Assembly: GCA_034509425.1 (NCBI GenBank)
Contig: JAVTVJ010000376.1
Span: 1-64,000 of the forward strand
Reading direction: 5' to 3'
Length of the DNA stretch: 64,000 bases
DNA from: Eopsaltria australis
Lineage: Eukaryota > Chordata > Aves > Passeriformes > Petroicidae
The notes under the pieces were generated by a model. The model saw nothing but the letters and a program-made list of their open reading frames with translations. It was not told where the DNA came from and made no database searches. This document shows, piece by piece, positions 1-10,280 of the stretch; the stretch's first letter is position 1; each line of letters starts with the position of its first letter. Both the position numbers and the translations under genes were made by a program.

Positions 1-1260
1 AGCAGCGTCTCTGCCCTGTCCAAGGAACAAACCCCAAGCTCCTTGGTCCAGCAGATCCCGGAGCCTCACGGGACATTCCTGCTCTGTGTGGGGCTGAATT
101 CCTGCCTGGAACAGGCACCACCCCAAAGCTCTCCCTTCTCAGAGAAGCCTCTCCCTGTCCCTCAGCTGGCAGGGCAGCCAAACTGATCTCCTTCCTCCAG
201 CAGGAGCTGGGGAGTAGCTGCACGAGGGATTTGTGCTCTCAAACACTCTCTGATCTCTCCGTGGTGACACAAACCCCTCTGGCTTCTCCCCAGGGCTGAG
301 CCTGCTTTGGCACTCTGGAATTAACCGTGGTTTTTGCAAACAGACCAGGGGGAAGGCAGGAAGACCCAATCCCCACCAGGACAGGTTTTGCAGCAAGTCC
401 CACAGGTGAGGGTGCCCCAGACACCCAGACAGGCTGGCACTGCGCCTTCCTGAATTCCCTCTTGCTCCCAGCTCTGCTCTTCCCTTGCTGCCTCAAACCA
501 AAGCGGGTGGCTCCGTGCTAGGAATCAGCTGCCACATTTCCCCCAGCCCAGGCTGCATCTCTGTGCCAAGGAGGATTGGCAGAGGGGAGAGCTCTGGGAA
601 TTGCCCCAACACCACCTCCCCAGCCAGCTGGCAGTGGTTACTCTGGAGAGATGATGGGTGTTAAAGCCTTTCTGGTCAGGACACAGGGAATCAAAGAGTA
701 AAATAAGAATAATAAAAAAAAACCCCTCACCAGCACACAATGATTGTCTGATCTATATCTATTTCATAACATCCAGAATTAATAGGATACAGGAGTTAAA
801 GCAACCATGGCAACTGAATGCAGAAAGGGCTGTCCTTGTAAATAAATGAATTCATAAATAACTCACAAGTGCTGATATAAAAAGTCATGGGAATCTAATG
901 CAATGCTAATGCAATTCAAGCCTTCCCTTTTTTCCATGCAGAATTAGAATATTGGGTGCGCCTGGCTTTGCTCCGTGCTACAAGTGTCATTCTTAAGATA
1001 ATAGAACTTGCTAATTGTACCAGGAGCCAGGCTGTGATTGATGAGGGCTTTGGGTTTTTGTCTCCTTCATGTTCTTCTGAGCAAAATGTTGCACCAGGAA
1101 GTTACAGGCTGGAAGTGAATTATGGAAAGTTAGGGAGCAAGGAGCAGGATTCATCCTGGCAGGGACTCTCCAGTGAAATACATCCGTTTGGTGACCCTGA
1201 GTGTGGCAGTTTTGGGAGCAAAATGTTCTCAGCTCTGATTCCTGTGCTTCCTGTGGTGAT
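1..1260. other. Intergenic DNA, no gene seen
   Basis: The sequence is unique, with mixed composition and no splice-bounded coding frame or recognisable repeat family. By human gene order LHX3 would lie to the left, but no LIM or homeodomain codons are visible here. Confidence 0.5.
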
Positions 1261-1270
1261 AAAATATATA

Positions 1271-1317
1271 TTCTATTCTATTCTATTCTATTCTGTTCTC
1301 TTCTATTCTATTCATTA
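1271..1317. repeat. (TTCTA)n microsatellite
   Basis: Run of TTCTA/TTCTG pentamers, about nine units with one interruption. The complementary pentamer (TAGAA) recurs near 30.3-30.4 kb and at 42.5 kb. Confidence 0.9.
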
Positions 1318-1779
1318 CATTATTGATGGAGGGGCAACTTTGCCACGGAGATCCACATTTCCCCACATAAGGAGAGGGGCAGTGCTGTGATCTACACCAA
1401 AATCAGCTTTATTTCCTTGCAGTGAACTCCCCCAGTTTGAAAATCGTTGCTAATAAACGTTGATATATTTGAGACAATTCTGTCTTATAAACATTTTGTT
1501 CCTTTTTCTCAATAATTTTTATTAATATGAACTTTGCCACTGTTTGATGCTGGAAAGTAATTTTCTCTTTTGCACTACACAGTCCGAGCATAATCAATGC
1601 CAAAAAGATTCTGAAAAGCTTTTGAGCACCAGAAGTTTCTCTCAAACTCTCAGCAAAGCATTTTTCCAAATTGCAGCCAAACCTTTCCTCAGACCTCTTG
1701 GATCGCCAGTGCCGATCGCCCTGGGAACACAGGGACACAATTCCACTTAGCTAAAGAGACAAAGAGCGCAGTTTGCCCC
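1318..1779. other. Unique intergenic DNA
   Basis: AT-leaning unique sequence. Open frames on both strands are short and unrecognised. Confidence 0.45.
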
Positions 1780-2215
1780 TCAGAAATGCGAGAATTTGGT
1801 TTATCCCCCAAAAAACAGAGGCGGAGAAGGCTCAGGGGCCGGCAGTGTCACAGAGGATGCAGGGGATGCTCCTTCCCGCAGGCACCGCTCCCATCGCGCA
1901 GCTTTGATGTACCAGGAGGGACGGGACAGGGCACAAGACGAGGGGGACACTCCTGCTTCACACCGAGAGAGCCTCGGGGAAGAGGTTTCGCCCTGAATTC
2001 GAAGCTTCCAACCTTTCGGAGTCGGTTTTCCCCCTTCCTGTCGGTGCGGCGCGGCAGCCGCAGCATCCCTGGGGCAGGAGCACCGCCACGTGGGATGCGG
2101 CCGCAGGCACAGCCCCGCGCTCACCCACTCCGCGGGGACCCTCGGGGGCTGCCCACGCCCCCGGGACCCTCCGGGGATGCCCACGCCCCGGCCACTCGGG
2201 GCTGACCCTCTCAAT
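1780..2215. promoter_or_regulatory. Small CpG-rich patch
   Basis: CpG density rises sharply here, most at 1960-2200, with GCGGCGCGGC-type sequence, an E-box (CCACGTGG near 2088) and a NotI-like GCGGCCGC. Overlapping frames are open on both strands (up to 139 codons), as GC-rich DNA commonly is, and none resembles a known protein. It may be a minor promoter or enhancer. Confidence 0.35.
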
Positions 2216-3766
2216 GTGCTGCCCCGGGAGTTTGGGGTGCAGGGCTGCTCCTCCCGATTGGTTTTTAAGAATAATAATTTTCAAAAGAGTTCTTACAGTA
2301 ATGGACATTAAAAATTACATTGTTATAGATGTATTTAGAGCACCCCATCGGAAAGCACCCGGTGTTTTGGGTTCCTGGCCCCGCAGACCCTCTCGTGCTG
2401 AGAGCAATGCCCTCAAGGCTAATCCCAGCCAGTGAGGACTTGACACGGGCTGATGCTCTGCAAGGATGCCTGAGAAACACGGGCAAACTCAGCTTTCCAC
2501 TGATCCCACCGAGCTGAACGCTGCCCCTAAATCTGACACTGAGCCAGGGCCCAGGGTAGGTGATTTCACTGATCCAGAGCTCGGGCACAAAGCCCTTTGC
2601 CGAGCGAAGGCTGGTCCCTGCTCTCTCCTGTCACTCAAGCAAGGAATGACCCAGCACTGTGGGTGACACAAGACGAGGTTGCTGTGGCTAAAATGACCCC
2701 AGATCTCATCCACACTGCAGGATCCTGATGGAGCAATGGGTTTAAGGACCCACCTGTACATGATATGATTGAGATACAGCATTGATGAATGGAAAAACAG
2801 AGAACTGAGATCCACAGAGGAAAGTTGCTGCTTTGACCTGAAATATCCCCCTTAGAGAGGCACTTTGCAGAGCCAGAGGATTTGAGAGGCTTCCCGATCC
2901 TGCCCACCAGAGCTCAGCTCCACCAGGCAGGGATGGATTGGGTTTTACTGCCTCCTGCTTAAATTAGAGCCAGCCTACAAAGGAACAGAAGGCAATAACG
3001 ACACTTCTCCTCGAGAGTTTTCTGCATAATAGGCAGTTTCTGACATCAGCCAGATCAGGACTCGCCAACATGATGCAGCAACAAGCTTTGGCAGGAATTC
3101 TGTCCCTGGCAGAGCATCCGATTCTATTTTCATTTGTTTTAGAGACAGTTACTCACTCACCATATGTGTGCAGCTGGCTCCTGCTCCAGCCCCCGCAGGT
3201 CAGCAGGAATCTTTCCATGACTCCAGCATCTTTAAAATAACCGCCTTCCCATTTTCCAGAGGTGGAGGGAACAGCCAGGCTAGCGAGGCTCTGTCTTTTG
3301 GGGTAGTTAAGTGTCCCTGCTATAGGACAACACACATTTTTTATGTACATCAAATTTTTGTGGGCCCACTGGAATCCCATCCACACTGGCACTGGACTTT
3401 GCCTCCCTGCCCTGATTCCTGCAGCAGGGAAGGAGCAGTTTTCAGGGGCAGAGGGGAGGCAGCAGCCCCCAGCCCCCCGAGCATGCCCTGGTTTGCTTTT
3501 AGAGCAGCAGAGGCTGGCAGCAGCAGATTATTATGCCCGAAAGCAGCCTGAGGTGTCACGTAGATGGAATACATCAAACATTACTGTCTCAGCGAGCCTC
3601 ACACCAATCATTTATTTCTTTAGAAACTGCAGACTGCTCCAGTTTTATATTTCGCAAGTCACCTGTAAAATATATATCCATAAAACTCCTGCAGGAGGAG
3701 GATTCCTGCAGGGACAGCCTGGCCTCGCCGAGCTCCACAACCCGACCATCTGTGCTGGCACTCAGT
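2216..3766. other. Unique intergenic DNA; conserved-looking block at 2950-3170
   Basis: No gene is seen. The part at 2950-3170 is AT-balanced, CpG-poor and free of repeats, containing TTAAATTAGAGC and GCATAATAGGC-type homeodomain-like motifs. It is a weak candidate for a conserved non-coding element. Confidence 0.35.
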
Positions 3767-4078
3767 GTGGAGCTGGCACTGCTGCTCCCCAGCCTGCAGG
3801 GTGCTCAGTGCAGGGTTTGCTGGTCTCTGCATCCCTCACTCCCTCGGCATCCAAAGCTGCCAAAAAACACCCCAAAATAACCACCCCAAAACCAGGCTGC
3901 TGCTGCCCTGCAACCCCAGCAAGCGCGGAGCTGGCACTGCTGCTCCCCAGCCTGCAGGGTGCTCAGTGCAGGGTGTGCTGCTCTGTGCATCCCTCACTCC
4001 CTCAGCATCCAAAGCTGCCAAAAAACACCCCAAAAACCACCCCAAAGCCAGGCTGCTGCTGCCCTGCAGCCCCGGGGA
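3767..4078 (+). repeat. 158-bp tandem duplication
   Basis: Two adjacent copies begin at about 3767 and 3925 with a 158-bp period and only scattered substitutions and small indels. Each starts with GGAGCTGGCACTGCTGCTCC and ends in a C/A-rich CACCCCAAAA tract followed by CTGCTGCTGCCCTGCA. Open frames across it are compositional. Confidence 0.9.
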
Positions 4079-5560
4079 GCTGGGAGAGCTCGGAGCCCTG
4101 CACGGGGGTTGCAGGGCTGCAGAACTGGGAATTAGTTGCACTTTCTGCTGTTTGTCTTTTTATTTGATTAGTCTAATAGGCTGCATTATTATTTACCACA
4201 TGCAAATCCCCTCAAACTGATTCAAGCTGACATTTCCAGCCACGAGATGAGATCTGGGAAGAAGCACTAAGGAAAAATTATTTCACGAGCTTTTGCACTT
4301 TAGATCTGCAGGGAGGATCGATCACACTTAAAATTTAAGGGCCAGACTCAATCCTAAATCTCCTTTAAGGAAAAGGAAAGAATTCATTCCTTAATTTGTT
4401 ATATTTCTTGCTCAGCAAAACCCAAAGGAGCTGGTTTTGAACGGTGCTTTTGGGTATGACTGGAAGGCAGCAGTGAATGCTTGAAAAATACCATGTTAAC
4501 ACTTTATTATCTTTAAACCCTGAAGAAATATGGATGTCTGCACGGCTGTGGAATTGCTGGGGATGTAATTGTTTCTGGGTCACCCAAGCAAACTTGTTAG
4601 CTATTTTTCTGGACACACTTTTCAGCACATGGATTTTTATTTACTGATTTCTGCTGGGGAGCAAATGGTGCTGGGTGCCAGGCATTTATAAAGCATAATC
4701 CCCGTTTCAAATAAAGAAGTGGCCAAAATGGTCAGTTAGGCTGTGGAAAGTGTATTTTGCAGAGATACAGAGAAAGAGAGAGGAGGAGAATCTTGCAAAG
4801 AGTTCGTTCCCACAGCAGCTACATGGACATTGTTATTTTTTTGTAAAACAGGTGTGGAAAGGTTAAAGACCAGACATGGGGGTGATTTTTCTGAGGTTCA
4901 GGTATTTTATAGGGTTGAATACACCTTACAGCCTCCTTCACACGAACCTGTAAATGAGAACCTCTCCATAAAACCTTGCTTACGCCTGCAGAAGTGCAAT
5001 GTTTATCTCTCCACAAGTAATAGTATTGAAAGCTTTCCTAGGCAGGGGTCAGGCCCATTTCAGTGTAAGTGCAGCTCCATTCAAAGTGCAAAAGGACTGA
5101 GCTAAAGGACATCTGGATATTACAGGGCTGTTACTCCAGCTCCAGCCTAAACGACCTGAGCGAGGCTGGAGCATCACTCGGTGCCAGCAGGGCTGGAGGT
5201 CACCACTCCCAGGGAAAGATCACATTCACAAAATTGCTCAAAAATGGGCAGGGAAGGGAGGGAATGTCTCTGCAGGTTTGATTCCTTCGCTCATCTCGGA
5301 CTGAAATGAGATTGACTCCGTGGGCTAACACTGGAGCCATTCATCCAGCCAAGGGCTGTCCACGAGGGTGTTTGCTGGCGAAAATCCCCCTCCAAATGGG
5401 AAGAAAAAGATGTTTCCATCATAAAATGATTGTGACGACTCGGCTGTGAGTTTTTTGCCCTCAGCCTCGAAGGCATTTCTTGCATTCCTGCCTCAGCACA
5501 GCACCTCAGCGGCCCTTCACGTGCAGCACCACGGCAATTCATCATTACCCAGTCTCCAAA
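4079..5560. other. Unique intergenic DNA
   Basis: AT-leaning unique sequence with conserved-looking stretches (about 4140-4340 and 4680-4750) but no exon or repeat that I recognise. Confidence 0.4.
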
Positions 5561-6130
5561 TTATTCTAGTGTTGATTAAATTAGTAAATGCAATCACAAT
5601 CTGAAGCAAGTTAATTGAGAGAATTTATTTGGCCCTGACAGTTTTATGCATGTTTGATTAAGTATTATAAGGTTTGTTTTTGATTTTGCATAATTTAACT
5701 TTAAATCCTGCACCGGGTGGGGGAGGGAGCATCAACTATTAATGACCAAAATAAACTCTTTTAAGACGCATATATTTATGATTTATTTCTAAAGGCAATA
5801 TCTTCCAGATTTTTTTTGTTCCGTTGCCAAAGTGACAAATCTGTTTAAAGCAATATTTTGAGCCGTCCGCTCCTCGCTATAAATCTTACGAAATGTGTAC
5901 AATTCATTAAAAGTTTTGAAAGAAGTACAAGTTAGCATTTATATTGCAACAAGTGACATATAAATGTGTATGTTTGTCTTCAGAGCGGGCCATAAAACAC
6001 CCGAGGCCTCGCCGGCCGCGCTGACGGGGACTAATGGCCCGCTCTCGGGGCTGATGATGAGTTTCACCACAAATCTCCAACGCTGTCAACACAAAACTGT
6101 TCAATCAACAGGAATATGAGTTGTGTCTTT
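5561..6130. promoter_or_regulatory. Candidate conserved non-coding element cluster
   Basis: This is a long AT-rich, CpG-poor block without simple repeats. It is full of homeodomain-type TAAT/ATTA cores and carries TATGCATG, TTTGCATAAT (POU-like) and TGATTAAG motifs. It contrasts with the GC-rich repeats around it. Such texture is typical of deeply conserved developmental enhancers, and the LHX3 neighbourhood expected here would suit that. Conservation itself cannot be seen from one sequence. Confidence 0.4.
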
Positions 6131-6330
6131 AGTAAAATTAGCGCGGGGAAGAAATACAGCCCCGAGGGTTGTGGGCGGGTTCCCTGCGGGGAGCTCTCCC
6201 CGAGGATCTGATCTCTCTGAAAGTCAAAGCTTCCATTCCTGCCTGACCCCGGGGCTGTTTGTTTTTGTGGAGCGGCTGAGAGGTCAAAGTGTGCCACGCA
6301 GGAAATTGAACGGGGCTGTCCTGATGTTTG

Positions 6331-6429
6331 TCACAGAATCATGGGATGGTTTGGGTTGGAAGGGACCTAAAAACTTATCTTGTTCCACCCCCTGCCATGG
6401 ACAGGGACACCTGCCACTAGATCAGGCCA
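6331..6429 (-). mobile_element. CR1 LINE 3'-end fragment
   Basis: The block starts TCACAGAATCATGGGATGG and continues GGTTGGAAGGGACC, the reverse complement of the avian CR1 3' end. It runs into ATCAGGCCAACCTGGCCTTGAG, at which point the adjoining minisatellite takes over. Confidence 0.9.
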
Positions 6430-6992
6430 ACCTGGCCTTGAGCTGGACATGAAACTGGCCTTGAGCTGGATATGAAACTGGCCTTGAGCTGAATGTCACC
6501 CTGGCCTTGAGCTGGACATCAAACTGGCCTTGAGCTGGACATCACCCTGGCCTTGAGCTGGACATCAAACTGGCCTTGAGCTGGACATGAAACTGGCCTT
6601 GAGCTGGACATGAAACTGGCCTTGAGCTGGACATCACCCTGGCCTTGAGCTGGACATCAAACTGGCCTTGAGCTGAACATCACCCTGGCCTTGAGCTGAA
6701 TGTCACCCTGGCCTTGAGCTGGACATCAAACTGGCCTTGAGCTGAACATCACCCTGGCCTTGAGCTGAATGTCACCCTGGCCTTGAGCTGGACATCACCC
6801 TGGCCTTGAGCTGGACATCAAACTGGCCTTGAGCTGAAGCCCAACCTGGCCTTGAGCTGAACGCCAACCTGGCCTTGAGCTGAACATCAACCTGGCCTTG
6901 AGCTGAACATCAACCTGGCCTTGAGCTGGACATCAAACTGGCCTTGAGCTGAAGGTCACCCTGGCCTTGAGCTGAACGTCACCCTGGCCTAA
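6430..6992 (+). repeat. 23-bp minisatellite (about 24 copies) derived from CR1 sequence
   Basis: Tandem units of CTGGCCTTGAGCTGGACATC plus three bases, with variants GAACATC, GAATGTC, GAACGTC and GAAGCCC. The unit core AACCTGGCCTTGA is itself CR1 sequence and is continuous with the CR1 fragment at the left edge. Confidence 0.92.
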
Positions 6993-7874
6993 AAAACTGA
7001 AAGGGTCAATCTTGGGACTGGTGCACACCCGTGTTTGGGTTGTGGGGTCACTCAGTGGAACTCCCTGGGGTTTCCTGGAGGATGGGAAATCCCTTCCCAC
7101 CCAAGGCATTCCTGCAGGAGCCCCCTCTGCCACCCTTGCATCCAGCAGCACCCTGAGATTCCCCAAGGCAAAGCTGCAAGGACAAAAGTGCCTCCATAAT
7201 TTTGTTGCTCGGGCTGAAATTCCCATCTCTGGGTTATGGCTCCAGTCCCAAAGAACAGCAGAGGGAAATCAGTGGGATGTGGGTGGCTCTCCTGCTCACC
7301 CAAGCCACCAAACAGATGTCCCCAGTTCCTCGCTACTGGGGAAATTTATCAGCCCCACTCATCCCCTTCTCCCTCCCACCAGGAGATATTTGGGGCACGT
7401 GGAGATGCCAAATTCCCAGGAGAACTCCCCAGTTGTTGCCTTATCCAGAATTTCCCCCGGTGTTTCAGGATCCAGCTGCTCTGCAGGGCAGGGGAAGGGC
7501 AGGAAGCGGCCCCAGCAGGAGCTCCGGGAGGCACCGGGACACCGGGACAGCTCTGAGAGGTGACAGATGGCCCGAGTTATTACTATTTTTATTATTTATT
7601 TATTATTATTATTACTATTGAATGTTTTCCCACTGCCCAGACAGCGAATGGGGCAGGGAGCCAAGGCCGGACCTGTGTGTTCTTTCCATTATGGACAAGA
7701 ACTCCTCATTAAATCAAAGGGAAAACAGCCAGGAGGAAGTTACTTGTTTTCCTTCCCTTTATATTGTTTTGAATTTTTCTCCACCTGTTTTAGGAAGTTT
7801 TTGGGTCTTTTTGGGGATTCTCTGGATGACCTTTGGCTGCCGCCACAGTTACGCTGGACACGGCACCCTCAGCC
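6993..7874. other. Unique DNA upstream of the TMEM250 promoter
   Basis: No gene is recognised. An (ATT)n-like AT tract lies at 7574-7622. Open frames at 7012-7563 and 7202-7621 overlap each other in different frames and look compositional. Confidence 0.45.
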
Positions 7875-8035
7875 CCGGTGTGACCCCTGGAGTGACCACT
7901 GGAGTGATCACTGGTGTGACCCTCGGTGTGACCCTGGCAGTGACCAGGCCCGGAGTGACCCCAGTGTGACCAGGCCCGGTGTGACCCCGGCAGTGCCCAG
8001 GCCCGGAGTGACCCCGGCAGTGACCAGGCCCGGCC
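7875..8035 (+). repeat. GC-rich minisatellite abutting the TMEM250 promoter
   Basis: This is an imperfect tandem array built on GTGACC and GCAGTGACCAGGCCCGG-like units, with variant GTGTGACC and GAGTGACC cores about 15-30 bp apart. It ends about 8 bp before the X-box. Both strands stay open over it by composition only. Confidence 0.75.
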
Positions 8036-8042
8036 GCCCCTT

Positions 8043-8056
8043 GTTGCCACGGCAAC
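8043..8056. promoter_or_regulatory. Perfect RFX X-box palindrome
   Basis: GTTGCCACGGCAAC is a perfect inverted repeat of GTTGCC/GGCAAC with a 2-bp spacer. It matches the RFX-family consensus (GTNRCC, short spacer, RGYAAC). It sits about 200 bp upstream of the exon 1 donor, where functional X-boxes usually lie. Confidence 0.7.
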
Positions 8057-8099
8057 GCGTCCCCATCGCTTCCGGCCCGGGGGCGGCGCGGCGCGATGA

Positions 8100-8249
8100 C
8101 GCCATCACCGCGCGCCGCCGCCGCCGCTCCCCGCCCGCCGCCGCCGCCGGAACCGGAGGAACCGGAGCCGCCCCCGCACATGCGCAGAGCGGGCGCCCGG
8201 CGGCCCGGGCCTCGCTCCGCCCGGGCCCGGCGCGGCCATGGGCACCACG
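8100..8249 (+). other. TMEM250: TMEM250 candidate first exon (5' UTR; 5' end not defined)
   Basis: The CpG island contains a strong splice donor, ACG|GTGAGT, with the exon ending at 8249. The next good acceptor on the same strand is at 11591-11592, directly before the TMEM250 coding exon. The transcription start cannot be read from sequence; there is no TATA box, as expected for a CpG-island promoter, so the left coordinate is approximate. The exon carries an ATG at 8238-8240 in excellent context (GCCATGG), four codons before the donor. It is not in frame with TMEM250 after splicing. The exon is inferred from splice signals and island position, not from transcript data. Confidence 0.6.
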
Positions 8250-8926
8250 GTGAGTGCGGGGCACGGCCCGGCGCCCGGCGGGGCCCGGGCCTCGCCCTGC
8301 GGCGGCGGCAGCTCCGCCCCGGGGACCGGCGGTGCGGCGGCGCTCGGTCACTGCCCGCCGGGCCCTGCCCGCGGGGTGAGGCGCGGCCGTGCGGGGCTGC
8401 CGGAGGAGGCCGGGCCGAGCTCCTCCCGAGCGGCCGCGGTTCCGTTCGGGGTCGGTGCGCTGCGGGAGGAGTTGGCCTTTCCCGTCCTCCCGGCGCTCAT
8501 CGCTCCGCTCTAACCTTTATTTGTCATTGTCCCCGACCTCGTGCGGCTCCTCCCGGGGCCCGCCGGCTCCCGGCGGGTCGGGGCCGCCACCGCTCCTCCT
8601 CCGGGAGCGGGGAGTGCCCCGGGGCTCGGCGGATCCTGCCGGGAATGCCCGCGGGATGCGGAGATTCCGCCCCTTCCTCAGCCCGCACTCCCTTTGTAAA
8701 GGAGAGGGGGTGGAAACTCGCCAAAACCAGGAGTTGTTCGCGTTTTTAACGCCCCGGTGAGGGGCTGCGGGTGACAGCGGCCTGCAGGACACGGGGGAGC
8801 CTCGGGCTGGAATCCTTGGAGCTGGGGGTGATGCCCAGAAAGGACCGAGTTGTTCCCCAAAATTACAGGATGGGTGTCCGGACGTGTTTGTGGGCATCAC
8901 CTGCGAAATACAGCCTGGGGGAGAAC

Positions 8927-9125
8927 CCCAGAATCACGGAAAATTTGGGGTTGGAAGGGACCTCACAGCTCATCCCATTCCATGGGCAGGGACACCTTCC
9001 ACTGTCCCAGGCTGCTCCAAGCCCTGTCCAGCCTGGCCTTGGGCACTGCCAGGGATCCAGGAACAGCCACAGCTTCTCTGGGCACCCTGTGCCAGGTCCT
9101 TTGCACCCTCACAGGGGAGGATCTG
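8927..9125 (-). mobile_element. CR1 LINE 3' fragment in TMEM250 intron 1
   Basis: Begins CAGAATCACGGAAAATTTGG then GGTTGGAAGGGACCTCA, and continues through CCAGGCTGCTCCAAGCCCTG and GCACCCTCACAGGGGA. This is the antisense of about 200 bp of the CR1 3' end. Confidence 0.92.
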
Positions 9126-10048
9126 CTGTTCCATCTTCAGTTTTGGAATGTCTGTGCTCCCTTCGTGGTGTTTCGTGTGCCCCAGAACAATCTGTGACAG
9201 GAGAAGGTGACCAGCACGAGCTTGTTGTGATTTCCTGTCCTGGCATTGAATTCCAGCTCGCTGATTCCTCCCAGCATGGATCAGGAGGCTGGAATCCACG
9301 TATTGCTGAGTGCTGGATTCTTCTTGGAGTCTTCATTGCCTTAAAAACTCATTCTTGAGGAGAAGCCTGGTAGTCGTGAGCCTTTTAATGCACAAAACGA
9401 GCCAATTGAAAATCCTTCTGTCGTTTTGTCTTTTAGATCAGCTCCTGTGCAGAGAGTTGTGAGTCCATGAAGCACCTCAGCAGTTCCTAGAAGGTGTCAC
9501 AGGAAATCTTCACTCTCTTGCCCCAAGAATTCAGTGGAACGGCAGCGGAGCCCCGGCCTGCTGAGTGGATGGCAGCACCCCTAAAATGTAACAATTCAGA
9601 GTTTGTTTTGTCCTCCCAGTGTTCCAGTGCTGATATTTGAGTTCATGAACCCACCAAAGGCTGCTTGTCCCCGTGCTGGGCACAGCAGCTGTGCAAGAGT
9701 TTGCTGGAAAACTTTGTGTGCTGGTGAGGGAAGTGACCAGGGGAGGCTGCACCGGCAGGGGTTGGATGCTCTGAATCCTCAGCATGTGATTTCTGACCTG
9801 TCTTGGCTTTACTCCTCCAAAAATATCTCAGAGAGCAAACAGTGAGCAGCTCGTACCCATCATGTGGGAGGTGTGTGGGGTCACATGCTGCAGGCACAGA
9901 GCTGGGCTGCTTTTGGGCAGGGTTGGTTCAGAGTCTGAGCAATTCCTGTGCCTTGCAAAAGCCGCATTTCTGAGCTGCTTGGCATTTCCTGGCTGCAGGC
10001 AGGAAACAGGGCAAGAGGCACTGAGAATTATGGGGGTGATAATTGAGA

Positions 10049-10280
10049 AGAGCCCTTGGTTTCCTGAATTCCTTAAACCATAATTTAGCCCTTTTGATTC
10101 TCTGAATTCCTTAAACCATAATTTAGCCCCCTTGGTTTCCTAAATTCCTTAAGTCATAATTTAGCCCTTTTGATTCCCTAAATTCCTTGAATCATAATTT
10201 AACCCCCTTGGTTCTCTAAATTCTTAAATCATAATTTAGCCCCCTTGGTTCCCTAAATTCCTTGAACCATAATTTAGCTC
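10049..10280 (+). repeat. 37-38-bp tandem array, six copies
   Basis: Units end in CATAATTTAG and begin CCCTTGGTT or CCCTTTTGATT. The two beginnings alternate A-B-A-B-A-A, suggesting growth by duplication of a dimer. It lies in the TMEM250 intron. Confidence 0.88.

Larger units (their letters stand above)
8034..8520 (+). promoter_or_regulatory. CpG-island promoter of TMEM250
   Basis: This block of roughly 500 bp is very GC-rich and dense in undepleted CpG, including GCC/CCG runs at 8110-8160. It has no TATA box. Motifs seen: the RFX X-box palindrome (8043-8056), an ETS site CTTCCGG (8069-8075), a CRE-like TGACGCCA (8097-8104) and an NRF1-like CGCACATGCGCA (8175-8186). Their spacing upstream of the exon 1 donor fits a housekeeping-type bidirectional-capable promoter. 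Confidence 0.75.

Noticed and set aside
1..8000. LHX3 exons expected to the left of TMEM250
   Set aside because: No LIM-domain cysteine/histidine pattern or homeodomain is found in any frame; the gene must lie outside the window or elsewhere.
8096..8749. 217-codon frame over the TMEM250 CpG island
   Set aside because: Compositional; it crosses the exon 1 donor and has no known similarity.
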